Assembly (NCBI GenBank): GCA_963702995.1
Contig: OY969783.1
Coordinates: 2,790,001 to 2,854,000 of the forward strand
Direction: 5' to 3'
Length of the DNA stretch: 64,000 nt
Source of the DNA: MFD04580-c1 sp963702995
Lineage (GTDB): Bacteria; Planctomycetota; Phycisphaerae; Tepidisphaerales; Tepidisphaeraceae
Shown: positions 19,335 to 27,546 of the stretch, one piece after another
Layout: the number at the start of each line of letters is the position of its first letter
Numbering within the stretch: position 1 is the stretch's first letter
Made by a program: the position numbers and the translations under genes
Notes under the pieces: generated by a model
Database searches by the model: none
Told to the model about the DNA's origin: nothing
What the model saw: the letters and a program-made list of their open reading frames with translations, nothing else

Positions 19335-20159
19335 CAATCATGAACGTGACGCGATACCAGGCGATCACGCCAACTCCAGCCAACAGCGGCCCCGCGAAGA
19401 TCGCAGCATAAATGATTTTGATCGCTGCGGCGTTGAATATATCGCTGATCAGAAAAGGCGGGACGGAGACGATCAGCAGCCCGATGCTAAAAAGGGGTAG
19501 AGGAGCGCAGGAGTAGAACGCCAGGGCGGCCATGCGTTCCCGCTGGAGGGTCGAATCACCCATTCTCCGGGCTAAAAAGCTTCCTGTCCCGGTCACCGTT
19601 ATCAGCGCCAGGAGCAGCGCACAAGCGTGCCAAGGACGACGACAATTTCCAACACCCATCCGAAGGCATGGCCTTCCGATATTGCCGCACGCAGGCTTGG
19701 CAACGGCCCGCCGATGGGGACGCGCATACCGCCGGCCCAGGGGATCGCAGGGCTGGATCGACAGAGAGCGACATAACCCGCGACGAGCAGGCCCGCCAGT
19801 GGTAAGAAGACCAGCGTGACCGTCACGCGACGGAACGACCGCGCATCTTCGGCGCGGATCGGCCGGTTGACCTCTTCGCCGATCTCCCCCGGCCGCCGGA
19901 GCACCCGGTAGACGGTCCGAACGTACGCCCGAACCCGCCCGATCGTCTGGCGATGGGCCCAAGGGATCTGTGACTCGAGCAGTTTCTGACGATCGAACGC
20001 AGTCCCGCACTCGGGGCAGCGGGCCTCCGCGCCAGTGCCACCAGGAGGCAGCCCCCGCAGGTTGTAGGCGCACTGCGGGCAGAAGATTTCCGCGGCCGCT
20101 TCGGATGATCCTTCCGCGTCAGACGAACTCTCCGCCGACACCGCCTCGTGCTGGATCAT

Positions 20160-20618
20160 CTCCGCATTATGCGGGGAGCGGCTTGTCGATAGAAGCCTCT
20201 TCTGACCGTCGCGACGTCGGGCCCGTCGGTCGCGGAACCTCCGCTGGGTTCGTGGGTCAGGACCGGAGCAGTCTGGGACCGCTTCCTGACCGGCGCGGCT
20301 CGCGGGGGGCCCACGCGGGCTTGGCGAGCCGCGACCGTAACAGACTGTCGGAAAACCCAAAAAACGCCGAAAAATGCCTCGTCTCTCGCTCAAAAACGGC
20401 GGTCGTTGGGTCGCTGTTACCAGTTGTTCGACAGTCTGGTAAGGGAGTGGTTGGAATGCTCGCCGCGGGACGTCCGTCGGCGTTGCGGCGTGACGCGGAG
20501 CGATCTCAGACCGCTTCCTGACGGGCGCGGCTCGCGGGGGCCGCGCGGCGTTATGCGGGCTGTGGGCGGGCCGGTCCCCATCTGTGAAGGCCCTTCCGCC
20601 GCGGTTACGATTGGCCCT
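20160..20618. repeat. REP-rich region upstream of hldE
   Basis: Holds three REP-like copies: an inverted copy at 20277-20303 (CCGCTTCCTGACCGGCGCGG), a direct copy at 20324-20340 that is split by the MITE-like element, and an inverted copy at 20509-20535 (CCGCTTCCTGACGGGCGCGG). The first two face each other 20 bases apart and can pair. Between MITE and third copy, 20461-20516 matches 14302-14360 in inverse. No gene is supported; the hldE promoter should lie in the last 80 bases. Confidence 0.65.
20341..20438. mobile_element. 98-bp MITE-like element, copy 2, inside a REP sequence
   Basis: Same length, ends and target (GTAA at 20337-20340 and 20439-20442) as copy 1 at 14200. The left end starts CAGACTGTCGGAAAACCC; the right end is GTTGTTCGACAGTCTG. 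The interior differs from copy 1 at a handful of positions, so the copies are not very recent duplicates. Removing the element restores GCGACCGTAAGGGAGTGG. Confidence 0.8.
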
Positions 20619-22109
20619 ATGTCCACCCGCCTCATCGACATCGTCGAGAACCTTCCCAACTGCCGCGTCGCGCTGCTGGGCGATCTGATGCTGGACCGGT
20701 ACATCTATGGCAACGCCGAGCGGCTGTCGCCCGAGGCGCCGGTGCCGGTGCTGCATTTTCAGCGGGAAGAAAAGCGGCTCGGCGGCGCGGGAGGCGTCGC
20801 CGCGAACCTGGCGGCGCTGGGGGCGGCCGTTGACGTCGTCGGGGTCCTGGGGCGCGATGCCGACGGGCGCGAGATGCGGCACCTGTTGGAGGCGGCCGGG
20901 GCCAGGACGGGGCGGCTCGTCGAGGTGGATGACCGACCGACCACCTGCAAGTCGAGGCTGGTCGGGCTGGCCCAGCATCGCCACCCGCAACAGATGATGC
21001 GCGTGGACTACGAGGAACAGCGGCCGCTGACGCAGGCGCAGCGGGACGAGGTCGTCCGGCAAGCGACGGCCGCCCTCGATCAGGCGGCCGCACTCTGTAT
21101 CGAAGACTACAACAAGGGCGCGCTCCTGGGCGACGTCTGCCCGCGGGTCATTGAGGCGGCTCGCGCAAAGAACGTCCCGGTGCTGATCGACCCCGCCAAT
21201 ATCTCCGACTACCAGAAGTACGCCGGCGCCACCGCCCTGAAGATGAATCGGATCGAAACCGAAAAGGTGACCGGGTTGCCGGTCAACAACGAGGCCGAAT
21301 ACGACGCGGCCGCCACCTGGCTGATCAACAAGATCCACGTCGAAGCTGTGATCATCACCCTCGACAAAAACGGCGCCTACCTGGCGACGCGGGACGGGCA
21401 ACGGCAGTGGCTACGGACGCGGCAGCGTCAGGTGTATGACGTCACCGGGGCCGGCGACATGGTCCTGGCGATGCTCACCGTCGCCCGGGCGGCCGGGGCG
21501 AACTGGGCCGAATCGGTCGCGCTGGCCAACGTCGCCGGGGGGCTCGAAGTCGAGCGTTTCGGATCGATCCCGATCAAGCCGGGCGAGATCATCCAGGAGC
21601 TGCTGACCGAAGCCCACGATCATCTCGGCAAGGAGCGCACCCTTGCCCGTCTCGTGACCGAATTGCAGCATCATCGGGCGAGCGGCAAACGGATCGTCTT
21701 CACCAATGGCTGCTTCGACCTGGTTCACCTCGGCCACGTGAAGTACTTCCAGTTCGCCCGGCGGCAGGGGGACCTGCTCGTCGTCGGGGTGAACACCGAC
21801 TCGAGCATCTCGCGGCTGAAAGGGCCGAACCGCCCGGTGATCACCGAAGGGGATCGCGTCGGTGTTCTGGAGGAGCTGGAGAGCATCGACTACCTCGTCC
21901 GCTTCGACGAGGACACGCCGCTGAAGTTGATCGAAACCATCCGGCCCGACGTGCTGGTGAAAGGGGCGGATTACCAGAAAGAACAGGTCGTCGGGTGGGA
22001 CATCGTCGAATCCTACGGCGGCCATGTGGCGCTGGCGCCGCTGATCGACGGAAGAAGCACATCGTCAGTGATCCGGAGGATCTTGGAAGTCTATTCGAAA
22101 CGGGAGTAA
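20619..22109 (+). CDS. hldE: Bifunctional heptose 7-phosphate kinase / heptose 1-phosphate adenylyltransferase
   Basis: 496 residues. The N-terminal two thirds is a PfkB-type kinase (GDLMLDRYIYG, GGAGGVAANLAALG, and the catalytic DVTGAGDMVL with its Asp). The C-terminal part is a nucleotidyltransferase with TNGCFDLVHLGHVKYFQFAR (the HxGH motif) and ending VIRRILEVYSKRE. Together they make ADP-heptose, a lipopolysaccharide core sugar precursor. The kinase phosphorylates D-glycero-beta-D-manno-heptose 7-phosphate, then the second domain adds AMP. The convergent neighbour gmhA provides the substrate, so the pathway is nearly complete here. Confidence 0.95.
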   Translation: MSTRLIDIVENLPNCRVALLGDLMLDRYIYGNAERLSPEAPVPVLHFQREEKRLGGAGGVAANLAALGAAVDVVGVLGRDADGREMRHLLEAAGARTGRLVEVDDRPTTCKSRLVGLAQHRHPQQMMRVDYEEQRPLTQAQRDEVVRQATAALDQAAALCIEDYNKGALLGDVCPRVIEAARAKNVPVLIDPANISDYQKYAGATALKMNRIETEKVTGLPVNNEAEYDAAATWLINKIHVEAVIITLDKNGAYLATRDGQRQWLRTRQRQVYDVTGAGDMVLAMLTVARAAGANWAESVALANVAGGLEVERFGSIPIKPGEIIQELLTEAHDHLGKERTLARLVTELQHHRASGKRIVFTNGCFDLVHLGHVKYFQFARRQGDLLVVGVNTDSSISRLKGPNRPVITEGDRVGVLEELESIDYLVRFDEDTPLKLIETIRPDVLVKGADYQKEQVVGWDIVESYGGHVALAPLIDGRSTSSVIRRILEVYSKRE

Positions 22110-22200
22110 GCGTGGGGGGTGAATCCGAAGCTTCAAATCCAAAATCCAAAATCCCATCGGATTTCCGGCGAGTGCTTAGACTTTTGAAGCGATCCGCCTC

Positions 22201-22776
22201 TCACCCCGGCACTTTCTCATCCACCCACTGGCACAACGTGTGATAGAGCAGCTTGTGCCCTTCCTGGATCCGGGCGGTGCTCTGGGAGGGGACGATCAGC
22301 GGGATGTCGCAGCGTAATTTCGCCTGGCCGCCGTCTTTGCCGAGGAAGCCGACGGTAATGAGGCCCTGTTTTCGGGCGAGGTCGAAGGCGCGAAGGATGT
22401 TGGGGCTGTTGCCGCTGGTGCTGAAGCCGACGAACAGGTCGCCTGGCTTGCCGAGGGCTTCGACCTGCCGCTCGAAGACGCTTTCGTAGCCGAAGTCATT
22501 GCCGGCGCAGGTGAGGATGGAGGGGTCGCACAGGGCAATGGCGGCGAAGGCGCGGCGGCTCTTGTGGAAGCGAACGACCAGTTCTTCGACGAGGTGCATG
22601 GCGTCGGTGGCGCTGCCGCCGTTGCCGGCCGCCAGGAGCTTCCCGCCGGCGTTCCAGCAGGACCAGGCGGCCTCGGCGAACTGTGTCATCGGCCCCGAGA
22701 GGCCGGCCATCTTCGGCAGCATGTCGGAAGATTCAGCGATGGCGGCCGCCAGCGCGGCGGAAACGGATGGGATCAT
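22201..22776 (-). CDS. gmhA: Phosphoheptose isomerase (SIS domain)
   Basis: 191 residues, the usual length. The SIS fold shows LLAAGNGGSATDAMHLVEEL, with sugar-phosphate contacts in GNGGSA, and VGFSTSGNSPNILRAFDLAR with the second Ser/Thr-rich loop. Residues AIALCDPSILTCAGNDFGYE carry the conserved D and N. It converts sedoheptulose 7-phosphate to D-glycero-D-manno-heptose 7-phosphate, the first step of ADP-heptose synthesis, whose later steps are catalysed by the adjacent hldE product. The C-terminus HKLLYHTLCQWVDE is typical. Confidence 0.95.
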   Translation of the reverse strand: MIPSVSAALAAAIAESSDMLPKMAGLSGPMTQFAEAAWSCWNAGGKLLAAGNGGSATDAMHLVEELVVRFHKSRRAFAAIALCDPSILTCAGNDFGYESVFERQVEALGKPGDLFVGFSTSGNSPNILRAFDLARKQGLITVGFLGKDGGQAKLRCDIPLIVPSQSTARIQEGHKLLYHTLCQWVDEKVPG

Positions 22777-22836
22777 GGTGGTTCTGCCCGTAGTGCCCCC
22801 GGGCGCAGTGTACGTCAGGGAGGGGGGAATGCGGAA

Positions 22837-23045
22837 ATGCTGAATGCTGGAATGCTGAATGCTAAATGCTAAATGCTGAATGGGGGCTCAGGACCGTTCC
22901 GGAGGGCTTTAGCCCTTCGATCTACCTCCGCATTCAGCATTCAGCATTCAGCCTTCAGCATTCAGCCTTCAGCATTTCCGCATTCAGCATTCAGCATTTC
23001 CGCGTTCAGCATTTCCGCGTTCAGCCTTCCGCCTTCAGCACTTCA
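22837..23045. repeat. Inverted arrays of a heptamer (GCTGAAT / ATTCAGC)
   Basis: Left array (about 22837-22888): repeated GCTGAAT and GCTAAAT units. Right array (about 22931-23045): repeated ATTCAGC, with ATTTCCGC and CTTCAGC variants. They face each other across about 45 bases, so they can pair as a long imperfect hairpin. The last codons of the glycosyltransferase gene (VLKAEG and stop) are built from the edge of the right array. This is not a CRISPR: there are no spacers. Confidence 0.75.
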
Positions 23046-24019
23046 TCTTTCCGCATTTCGTTCCGCCTTTCTGGAAAGACGTCAAAGTTCAGCCGGTCCT
23101 GCTCGATGACCAGGGGGCGCTTCAGCACCTGGGTGTGGATCGAGCCGATGTACTCGCCGAGGATGCCGATGAAGAAGAGCTGAATGGATGAAAAGAGAAG
23201 CACGCCGATCAGCAGCGGAGCGGTCCCGATCGGGTAGCGATACCAGAAGAGCAGCTTGGCGATCAGGTAGCCCAGCGCCATTACGAAGCTGACGGCCGAC
23301 ATCAGGAAGCCGAGCATCGTCGCCAGGCGCAGCGGAACCTTTGAGTGGTTGGTGATGCCCAGCATCGCCATGTCGTAGAGCGTGTAGAAATTGTTCTTGG
23401 TGAGCCCGCGGCGGCGCACCGGCTGGTGGAAGATGATCTTCGCCGACTCGTACCCCAGATCGGCGATCAGGCCGCGGGCATAGGGGTAAGGGTCGTTGAT
23501 CCGCCGCAGCGTGTCGATCACCGCACTGTCGTAGAGCCCGAAGCCCGTCGCGTTCTTGACCAGTTCGACCTCTCCGGCCAACCGATTCACGAGCGAGTAA
23601 TAGGCCGAGCGGATAGCGAACATCAGCGGCGGCTCGGACGATGTCGTCTTCACCCCCAGCACGACCTTGTACCCCTCTTCCCACTTTTTCAGGAAGTCGG
23701 GGATTAGCGCGGGAGGGTCCTGGAAGTCGGAGGCCATTCCGATCGTCGCATCGGCATCGGATTGGAGCAGCGCATAGTACGGCGAACGGATGTGGCCGAA
23801 GTTGCGGGTGTTGAGGATGACCTTCACATTCCGATGAGCGGCCGCCAGCCCGCGAAGCAGCTTCTGCGTCCCATCCTTCGACGCGTTGTCGATGAACAGG
23901 TGCTCGTACGAATACTGCGGGAGCGAGTCAAAGATCTTGGAAATCGTCGCGTGCAGCTCGACGACATTCTCGGACTCGTTGTAGCACGGCGTCACAACGC
24001 AAATTCGTTTCTGGTCCAT
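23021..24019 (-). CDS. Glycosyltransferase family 2, polyprenyl-phosphate type, with two membrane segments
   Basis: 332 residues from ATG 24017-24019, with GGAGG 7 bases upstream. GT-A fold: VVTPCYNESENVVELHATIS, the first Asp in FIDNASKDGT, and the QSDADATIGMASDFQDPP region with DxD-like acids. Two hydrophobic segments near 230-255 and 265-290 (LATMLGFLMSAVSFVMALGY and LLIGVLLFSSIQLFFIGILG) close the protein, as in GtrB/DPM1-like transferases that move a sugar from NDP to undecaprenyl phosphate. The C-terminal residues overlap a heptamer repeat array. The sugar is not known. Confidence 0.9.
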   Translation of the reverse strand: MDQKRICVVTPCYNESENVVELHATISKIFDSLPQYSYEHLFIDNASKDGTQKLLRGLAAAHRNVKVILNTRNFGHIRSPYYALLQSDADATIGMASDFQDPPALIPDFLKKWEEGYKVVLGVKTTSSEPPLMFAIRSAYYSLVNRLAGEVELVKNATGFGLYDSAVIDTLRRINDPYPYARGLIADLGYESAKIIFHQPVRRRGLTKNNFYTLYDMAMLGITNHSKVPLRLATMLGFLMSAVSFVMALGYLIAKLLFWYRYPIGTAPLLIGVLLFSSIQLFFIGILGEYIGSIHTQVLKRPLVIEQDRLNFDVFPERRNEMRKDEVLKAEG

Positions 24020-24397
24020 CGCCGCGCCTCCGAGATCACCGCTCGCCTTGCTCCCGATCCACCCTCCGCTCCACGACAACACCGCCCAGGTGCGGGGCGA
24101 TACCACATGAACGACTCCCTATCTTGCGGGCGCGGGGCGACGAGTATAGAGCTTGAATGTTACGGTTCGGCTAGCGCCGGCCGGGCGACCGCCGGAGGCC
24201 GCGTGGCGTCTTTTGTGGCGACAGCTCGTGCTCGACAGGGCGCAAAGAAATGTAAGGCGTGCCTTCACAACGCCGCATCACGCCGTGGCGTGGTAAACCA
24301 CGCCCTACGTTTCGGCCGGATACGGCTACGATAGATGGCCACACTCGCGGGAGGGACGAGACCGATACGAGGCGGATAAGGGTACTTCCACGCAAGA
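24020..24397. other. Intergenic; holds a diverged copy of the inverted-repeat element
   Basis: No gene is supported. From 24203 it reads GTGGCGTCTTTTGTGGCGAC, and at about 24286-24323 GGCGTGGTAAACCACGCCC then TACGTTTCGGCCGGATA. Both parts also occur, in order, in the 117-bp element at 52200-52316. The spacing between them differs, so this copy is older or mosaic. Confidence 0.5.
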
Positions 24398-25375
24398 CTA
24401 ACGCAGCGGTGATTCGAGGCGCTGGTTGAGCGTGGGAAGCGACCACTGACCCCCAACTTCGGTGATGACGACCCGATCGCGGCGTTCGCCGGCCGCCGCC
24501 AGCATCCTTTGGATAGGCTCCTCATTCGGCTCGTGGCCGAGGCGGAACGTGCTGTGGTGCATGGGGAGGATGTGGTCGGCCGCGACGTGGTCGGCCATGG
24601 CCAGGGCTTGCTCGGGCGTCGCATGGGCCTGAATGTAAGGCTGATAGCCGCCGATGCCGACGATCGCCAGGTCCACCTTCCCTACGCCGCGAAAGCCCTC
24701 CTGATACGCCGTATCGCCCCCGTAAAGCACGCGTCGCCTTTCGCCCGCGGCCGCGCTCTTTGACGGGCATTCCAGCAGGTAGGCATTGTAACCGCGGTGG
24801 GTGTCGTAGAAGGTCCGCGCTCCCCAATGACGGACCTCGATCGCGCTCACGGTCACCGGCCCCGCCTGCGCCGATTCGCCCCAGCCCAACTCGCGCACGT
24901 CATGGAACCCGAGGTCGGCGATGAGGTCTCTTGTTTGACGCGCGGTGATCACCGGCGTCCGCTTCGGCAGTCGATCGAGCGTCGGGCGATCGAGGTGATC
25001 GAAATGCGCGTGCGAGATCAGGATCAGATCGATCGGGGGGAGCTCGCGGAGCGAGAGCGCGGGCGCGAGCAACCGCCGCGGGCCGCCGGTGACCAGGCCG
25101 AGCCCGACGCCTACCCTGTTCGACAGGACGGGGTCGGTCAGGATCGTAACGCCGCGCGGGCCTCCGAGGCGGAGGAGCACGGTTGCGTGGCCGAGCCAGG
25201 CGGCCGCCAGATCGTGGTCCGCCCAGCCGTCCAGGTCAGGCTTGCGAATCGAGCGCGGCGGAGGGTTCAGGCGATTCAGCATGCCGAACCGCCCCCTGCT
25301 TCGCCCGAGACGGTCGGCAAAGCGGAGGGTCACGGGGCGACGTTTGGCCCAATCGGCGAAGTTTCGCCAGCTCAC
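24398..25375 (-). CDS. Metallo-beta-lactamase-fold hydrolase (UlaG / NAPE-PLD-like)
   Basis: 325 residues. Metal-binding HxHxDH is plain in LILISHAHFDHLD near residue 125, with the substrate-side motif LTDPVLSNR and HATVLLRLGG upstream; later histidines are in VRHWGAR and LPMHHSTFRL, and the Asp in YGGDTAYQEGF. Such proteins hydrolyse phosphodiesters or lactones (NAPE-PLD, UlaG); substrate is not predictable. It starts MSWRNFADWAKRRPVTLRFA. It lies upstream on the - strand of the glycosyltransferase, 380 bases away. Confidence 0.88.
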   Translation of the reverse strand: MSWRNFADWAKRRPVTLRFADRLGRSRGRFGMLNRLNPPPRSIRKPDLDGWADHDLAAAWLGHATVLLRLGGPRGVTILTDPVLSNRVGVGLGLVTGGPRRLLAPALSLRELPPIDLILISHAHFDHLDRPTLDRLPKRTPVITARQTRDLIADLGFHDVRELGWGESAQAGPVTVSAIEVRHWGARTFYDTHRGYNAYLLECPSKSAAAGERRRVLYGGDTAYQEGFRGVGKVDLAIVGIGGYQPYIQAHATPEQALAMADHVAADHILPMHHSTFRLGHEPNEEPIQRMLAAAGERRDRVVITEVGGQWSLPTLNQRLESPLR

Positions 25376-25465
25376 GGAAGTTCACCTTAAAGTTACGGCG
25401 TTGCGGCACCCGGCGTCCGGGGGCAGAGGCAGCGCCTGGCGCCGTTTGCAAAAGACGGTTCGATC

Positions 25466-26230
25466 TTACGCGCCCCACCCAAAGAAGGCTTGTGCGTTTT
25501 GGGTCGTCACGTGGTCGATCTCTTCGACGGTCGCCCCTCTGGCGAGGGCGACAGTTCGTGCCACATGCGCGACCAGGGCGGGCTCATTGGTTTTCTGATG
25601 CCGGACCGGTTCCGGCGTCAGGTAGGGGGCGTCGGTCTCGATGACCATCCGGTCGAGCGGCGTAAACCGGACAACGTCGCGCAGGAAGTCGTTCTTCTTG
25701 AAGGTGACCGCCCCCGTGAAGCCCAGCATGTACCCCTGGTCGAGGATTTTGCGAGCGTCGGACGCCGAGCCGGTGAAACAATGGAACAGGGATCGAACCG
25801 AGGGGAAGCGCTTCAGGACCGCGAGCGTGTCATCGGTTGCCTCGCGCGAGTGGATGACGACGGGGCGTCCGAGCCGCGTCGCCAGGTCGAGCTGAAACTC
25901 GAACACCTCGAACTGTCGCGGCCGCGGCGCGTGCGAATGGAAGTAGTCGAGCCCCATCTCGCCGAGCGCGACGACGGCCGGGTCATCCTGAATCCGCTCG
26001 AGCGTCGGCAGGTCGGCCAGTTCCATCTCGTGCGAATGGTTCGGGTGGACGCCGACGGCACATCGCAGATGGGGACGACCCTGGCAGACGGCGACGGCGG
26101 CGATGTCGTCTTCCAGACCCGTGCCGATCGTGATCATGCGGGCGACCCCGGCGGCCGCGGCCCGATCGAGGACGGCGCTCAACTGTGCTGCGAGGCGGGG
26201 GTCAGTCAGATGGCAGTGCGTGTCGATCAT
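25466..26230 (-). CDS. tatD: TatD-family metal-dependent deoxyribonuclease
   Basis: 254 residues, the usual length. Metal ligands: MIDTHCHLTD at the N-terminus, GEMGLDYFH (Glu), VIHSREATDD (His), FHCFTG (His) and the last Asp in VIETDAPYLTPEP. TatD enzymes are 3'-5' DNA/RNA exonucleases and may also act on D-aminoacyl-tRNA; here the role is inferred from family. The C-terminus shows the usual NAQAFFGW. It lies 30 bases from the yraN-like gene on the same strand. Confidence 0.94.
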   Translation of the reverse strand: MIDTHCHLTDPRLAAQLSAVLDRAAAAGVARMITIGTGLEDDIAAVAVCQGRPHLRCAVGVHPNHSHEMELADLPTLERIQDDPAVVALGEMGLDYFHSHAPRPRQFEVFEFQLDLATRLGRPVVIHSREATDDTLAVLKRFPSVRSLFHCFTGSASDARKILDQGYMLGFTGAVTFKKNDFLRDVVRFTPLDRMVIETDAPYLTPEPVRHQKTNEPALVAHVARTVALARGATVEEIDHVTTQNAQAFFGWGA

Positions 26231-26260
26231 CTCGAGCCGGGGAAGGTTGGGCGTTTCGCA

Positions 26261-26659
26261 TCAGAACGTCGGCTCGAAGGCGTGCGGCGTATGGCGAATC
26301 ACCGGGTCGCGGCCGTTGGGCCAGACAATCCCGACCACGTCAAATCGGCTCGGTGGCTGGGGGATGCCGTATCGGCTCAGGTAGAGCTTGGCCGCCTTGG
26401 TGATCTGATGCTGCTTGGCGGTGTTCACCTGCTCTTCGGGGGCGGGGTCGTCATAGGCGCGGGTCTTCACTTCAACGAAGACGAGCGTTTTGCCGTCTCG
26501 CGCGACGATGTCAATCTCACCCATGTCGCAGCGGAAGTTCCGCGCGATGATCTTGTAGCCTCGATTACGCAGATAGCGGGCGGCCAGGTTCTCGCCGCGA
26601 TCACCGAGCGCGTCTCGAGGGCCTTTGGCCGTCAGGAGAGATTGCATCCAGCGGATCAT
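26261..26659 (-). CDS. yraN: YraN-family (UPF0102) putative endonuclease
   Basis: 132 residues from ATG 26657-26659 (MIRWMQSLLTAKGPRDALGD). The PD-(D/E)XK-like core shows GDRGENLAARYLRNRGYKII then RNFRCDMGEIDIVARDGKTL and VFVEVKTR, holding the Glu/Asp/Glu-Val-Lys metal site. The family is widespread, often next to rplS and rnhB; its role is not known, but similarity to Holliday junction resolvases suggests a nuclease. An upstream TTG adds 7 residues. Located between tatD and rplS, on the same strand. Confidence 0.93.
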   Translation of the reverse strand: MIRWMQSLLTAKGPRDALGDRGENLAARYLRNRGYKIIARNFRCDMGEIDIVARDGKTLVFVEVKTRAYDDPAPEEQVNTAKQHQITKAAKLYLSRYGIPQPPSRFDVVGIVWPNGRDPVIRHTPHAFEPTF

Positions 26660-26964
26660 CGGGGTCGAAAAGATAGCCAAGGTTGTCCGGTGGACGCAAG
26701 CGCGTCGTCAGTGCCCGTTTCAGCTCCCCGTCGTCGCCCGCGCTTGAAACGATCGCGTCGTTAAAAACGGAGAGCCGCCTGTGCCACGCTAAGGCCGGGC
26801 TCAAATGTTCCGGCCTTGCGTCGCACAAGCGGCGGTCTGCGATGGATTGTAGTGCGGAGGCCTGACGCGGGCGAATGCAAGCCAGCCGGGCAGCCCGTGC
26901 AACCTTCGACACGCGGCGCGCAGGGACCCGCGGCGGGCAGGTGCGGCTGGCGGCCGGGGCGCGA
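26660..26964. other. Gap between yraN and rplS where rnhB is often found; no gene supported
   Basis: An open - frame (26601-26912, TTG start) covers much of it, but shows no RNase HII motif such as the usual DEAGRG, nor any other family I know. Rho-independent hairpins are not evident. Confidence 0.4.
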
Positions 26965-27423
26965 TCACGTCGATGCGGTCGCGACCTCGGCGGCCTGTTC
27001 CGGCTTGGCCTCGACCGGAGTTGTCGAGGTGGCGGTCGTCGCAGCGGGGGCGGCCACGACTTCTTCCTTCTTGACCCGGCGCTTCTCGACTAGGCGAACA
27101 GCCTTGCCAACGCGGTCCCGGAGGTAAAAGAGCTTGGCGCGACGGCTCTCGCCGCTGCGCTTCACGACGACCTTCGAGATGAACGGCGAGTGAAGCGGGA
27201 AAATTCGCTCGACGCCCTCGTTATTCACGATGCGACGGACGGTGAACGTCTCGTTGATCCCGCGACCCTTCCGCATGAGGACGGTGCCGGAGAAGATCTG
27301 GATCCGCTCTTTTTCGCCTTCGATGATCCGGGTATGCACGTCGATGGTGTCCCCGACTTCAAATTCCGGCGGGTTCGCTTTCAGGTGGGGCTTTTCAACG
27401 GCGTCAAGAATCTTGTTCGTCAT
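26965..27423 (-). CDS. rplS: 50S ribosomal protein L19
   Basis: 152 residues from ATG 27421-27423, with AGGAG 5 bases upstream. Core motifs are FEVGDTIDVHTRIIEGEKER, QIFSGTVLMRKGRGINETFT, VRRIVNNEGVERIFPLHSP and the closing KLFYLRDRVGKAVRL. The first 115 residues are the standard L19, which bridges the subunits near 16S rRNA. The extra tail (VVAAPAATTATSTTPVEAKP) is Ala/Thr-rich and not part of the fold. It is downstream of trmD on the same strand, the normal bacterial order. Confidence 0.97.
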   Translation of the reverse strand: MTNKILDAVEKPHLKANPPEFEVGDTIDVHTRIIEGEKERIQIFSGTVLMRKGRGINETFTVRRIVNNEGVERIFPLHSPFISKVVVKRSGESRRAKLFYLRDRVGKAVRLVEKRRVKKEEVVAAPAATTATSTTPVEAKPEQAAEVATAST

Positions 27424-27546
27424 GGTCACTCCTCGGATCCTGGCCCTCACGGGCGACGTCTGAAACCGGGCGTCGAAGGCGTCGCCGGCTTGGATCACCG
27501 GGCGGGCAGCCCCGCGCCGGATGGCGGCCGCAGTTCAGGATCCGTC

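Larger units (their letters stand above)
17610..20159 (-). pseudogene. Zinc-ribbon multi-pass membrane protein gene split by the IS66-type element
   Basis: The 5' part (20159 to 19343) reads MIQHEAVSAESSSDAEGSSE, then a zinc ribbon FCPQCAYNLRGLPPGG...CPECG, then several membrane segments; a one-base frame change sits near 19620. It breaks at AWYRVTFMI. The 3' part (17769 to 17610) resumes in the same frame, MRASHSGSGRGILISALLPL, with a last membrane segment and a stop at 17610-17612. Taking out the 1565-bp element and one 8-bp duplication rejoins the gene in frame (about 325 residues). The zinc ribbon plus membrane domain is a common planctomycete layout of unknown role. Confidence 0.82.

Noticed and set aside
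22930..23045. Regular short repeats that might be a CRISPR array
   Set aside because: Units are 7-8 bases, run without spacers, and no cas genes lie near. It is a simple tandem repeat.
26601..26912. Open - frame between yraN and rplS, where rnhB is often found
   Set aside because: No RNase HII motif, TTG start, overlaps yraN. Kept only as an unexplained gap.
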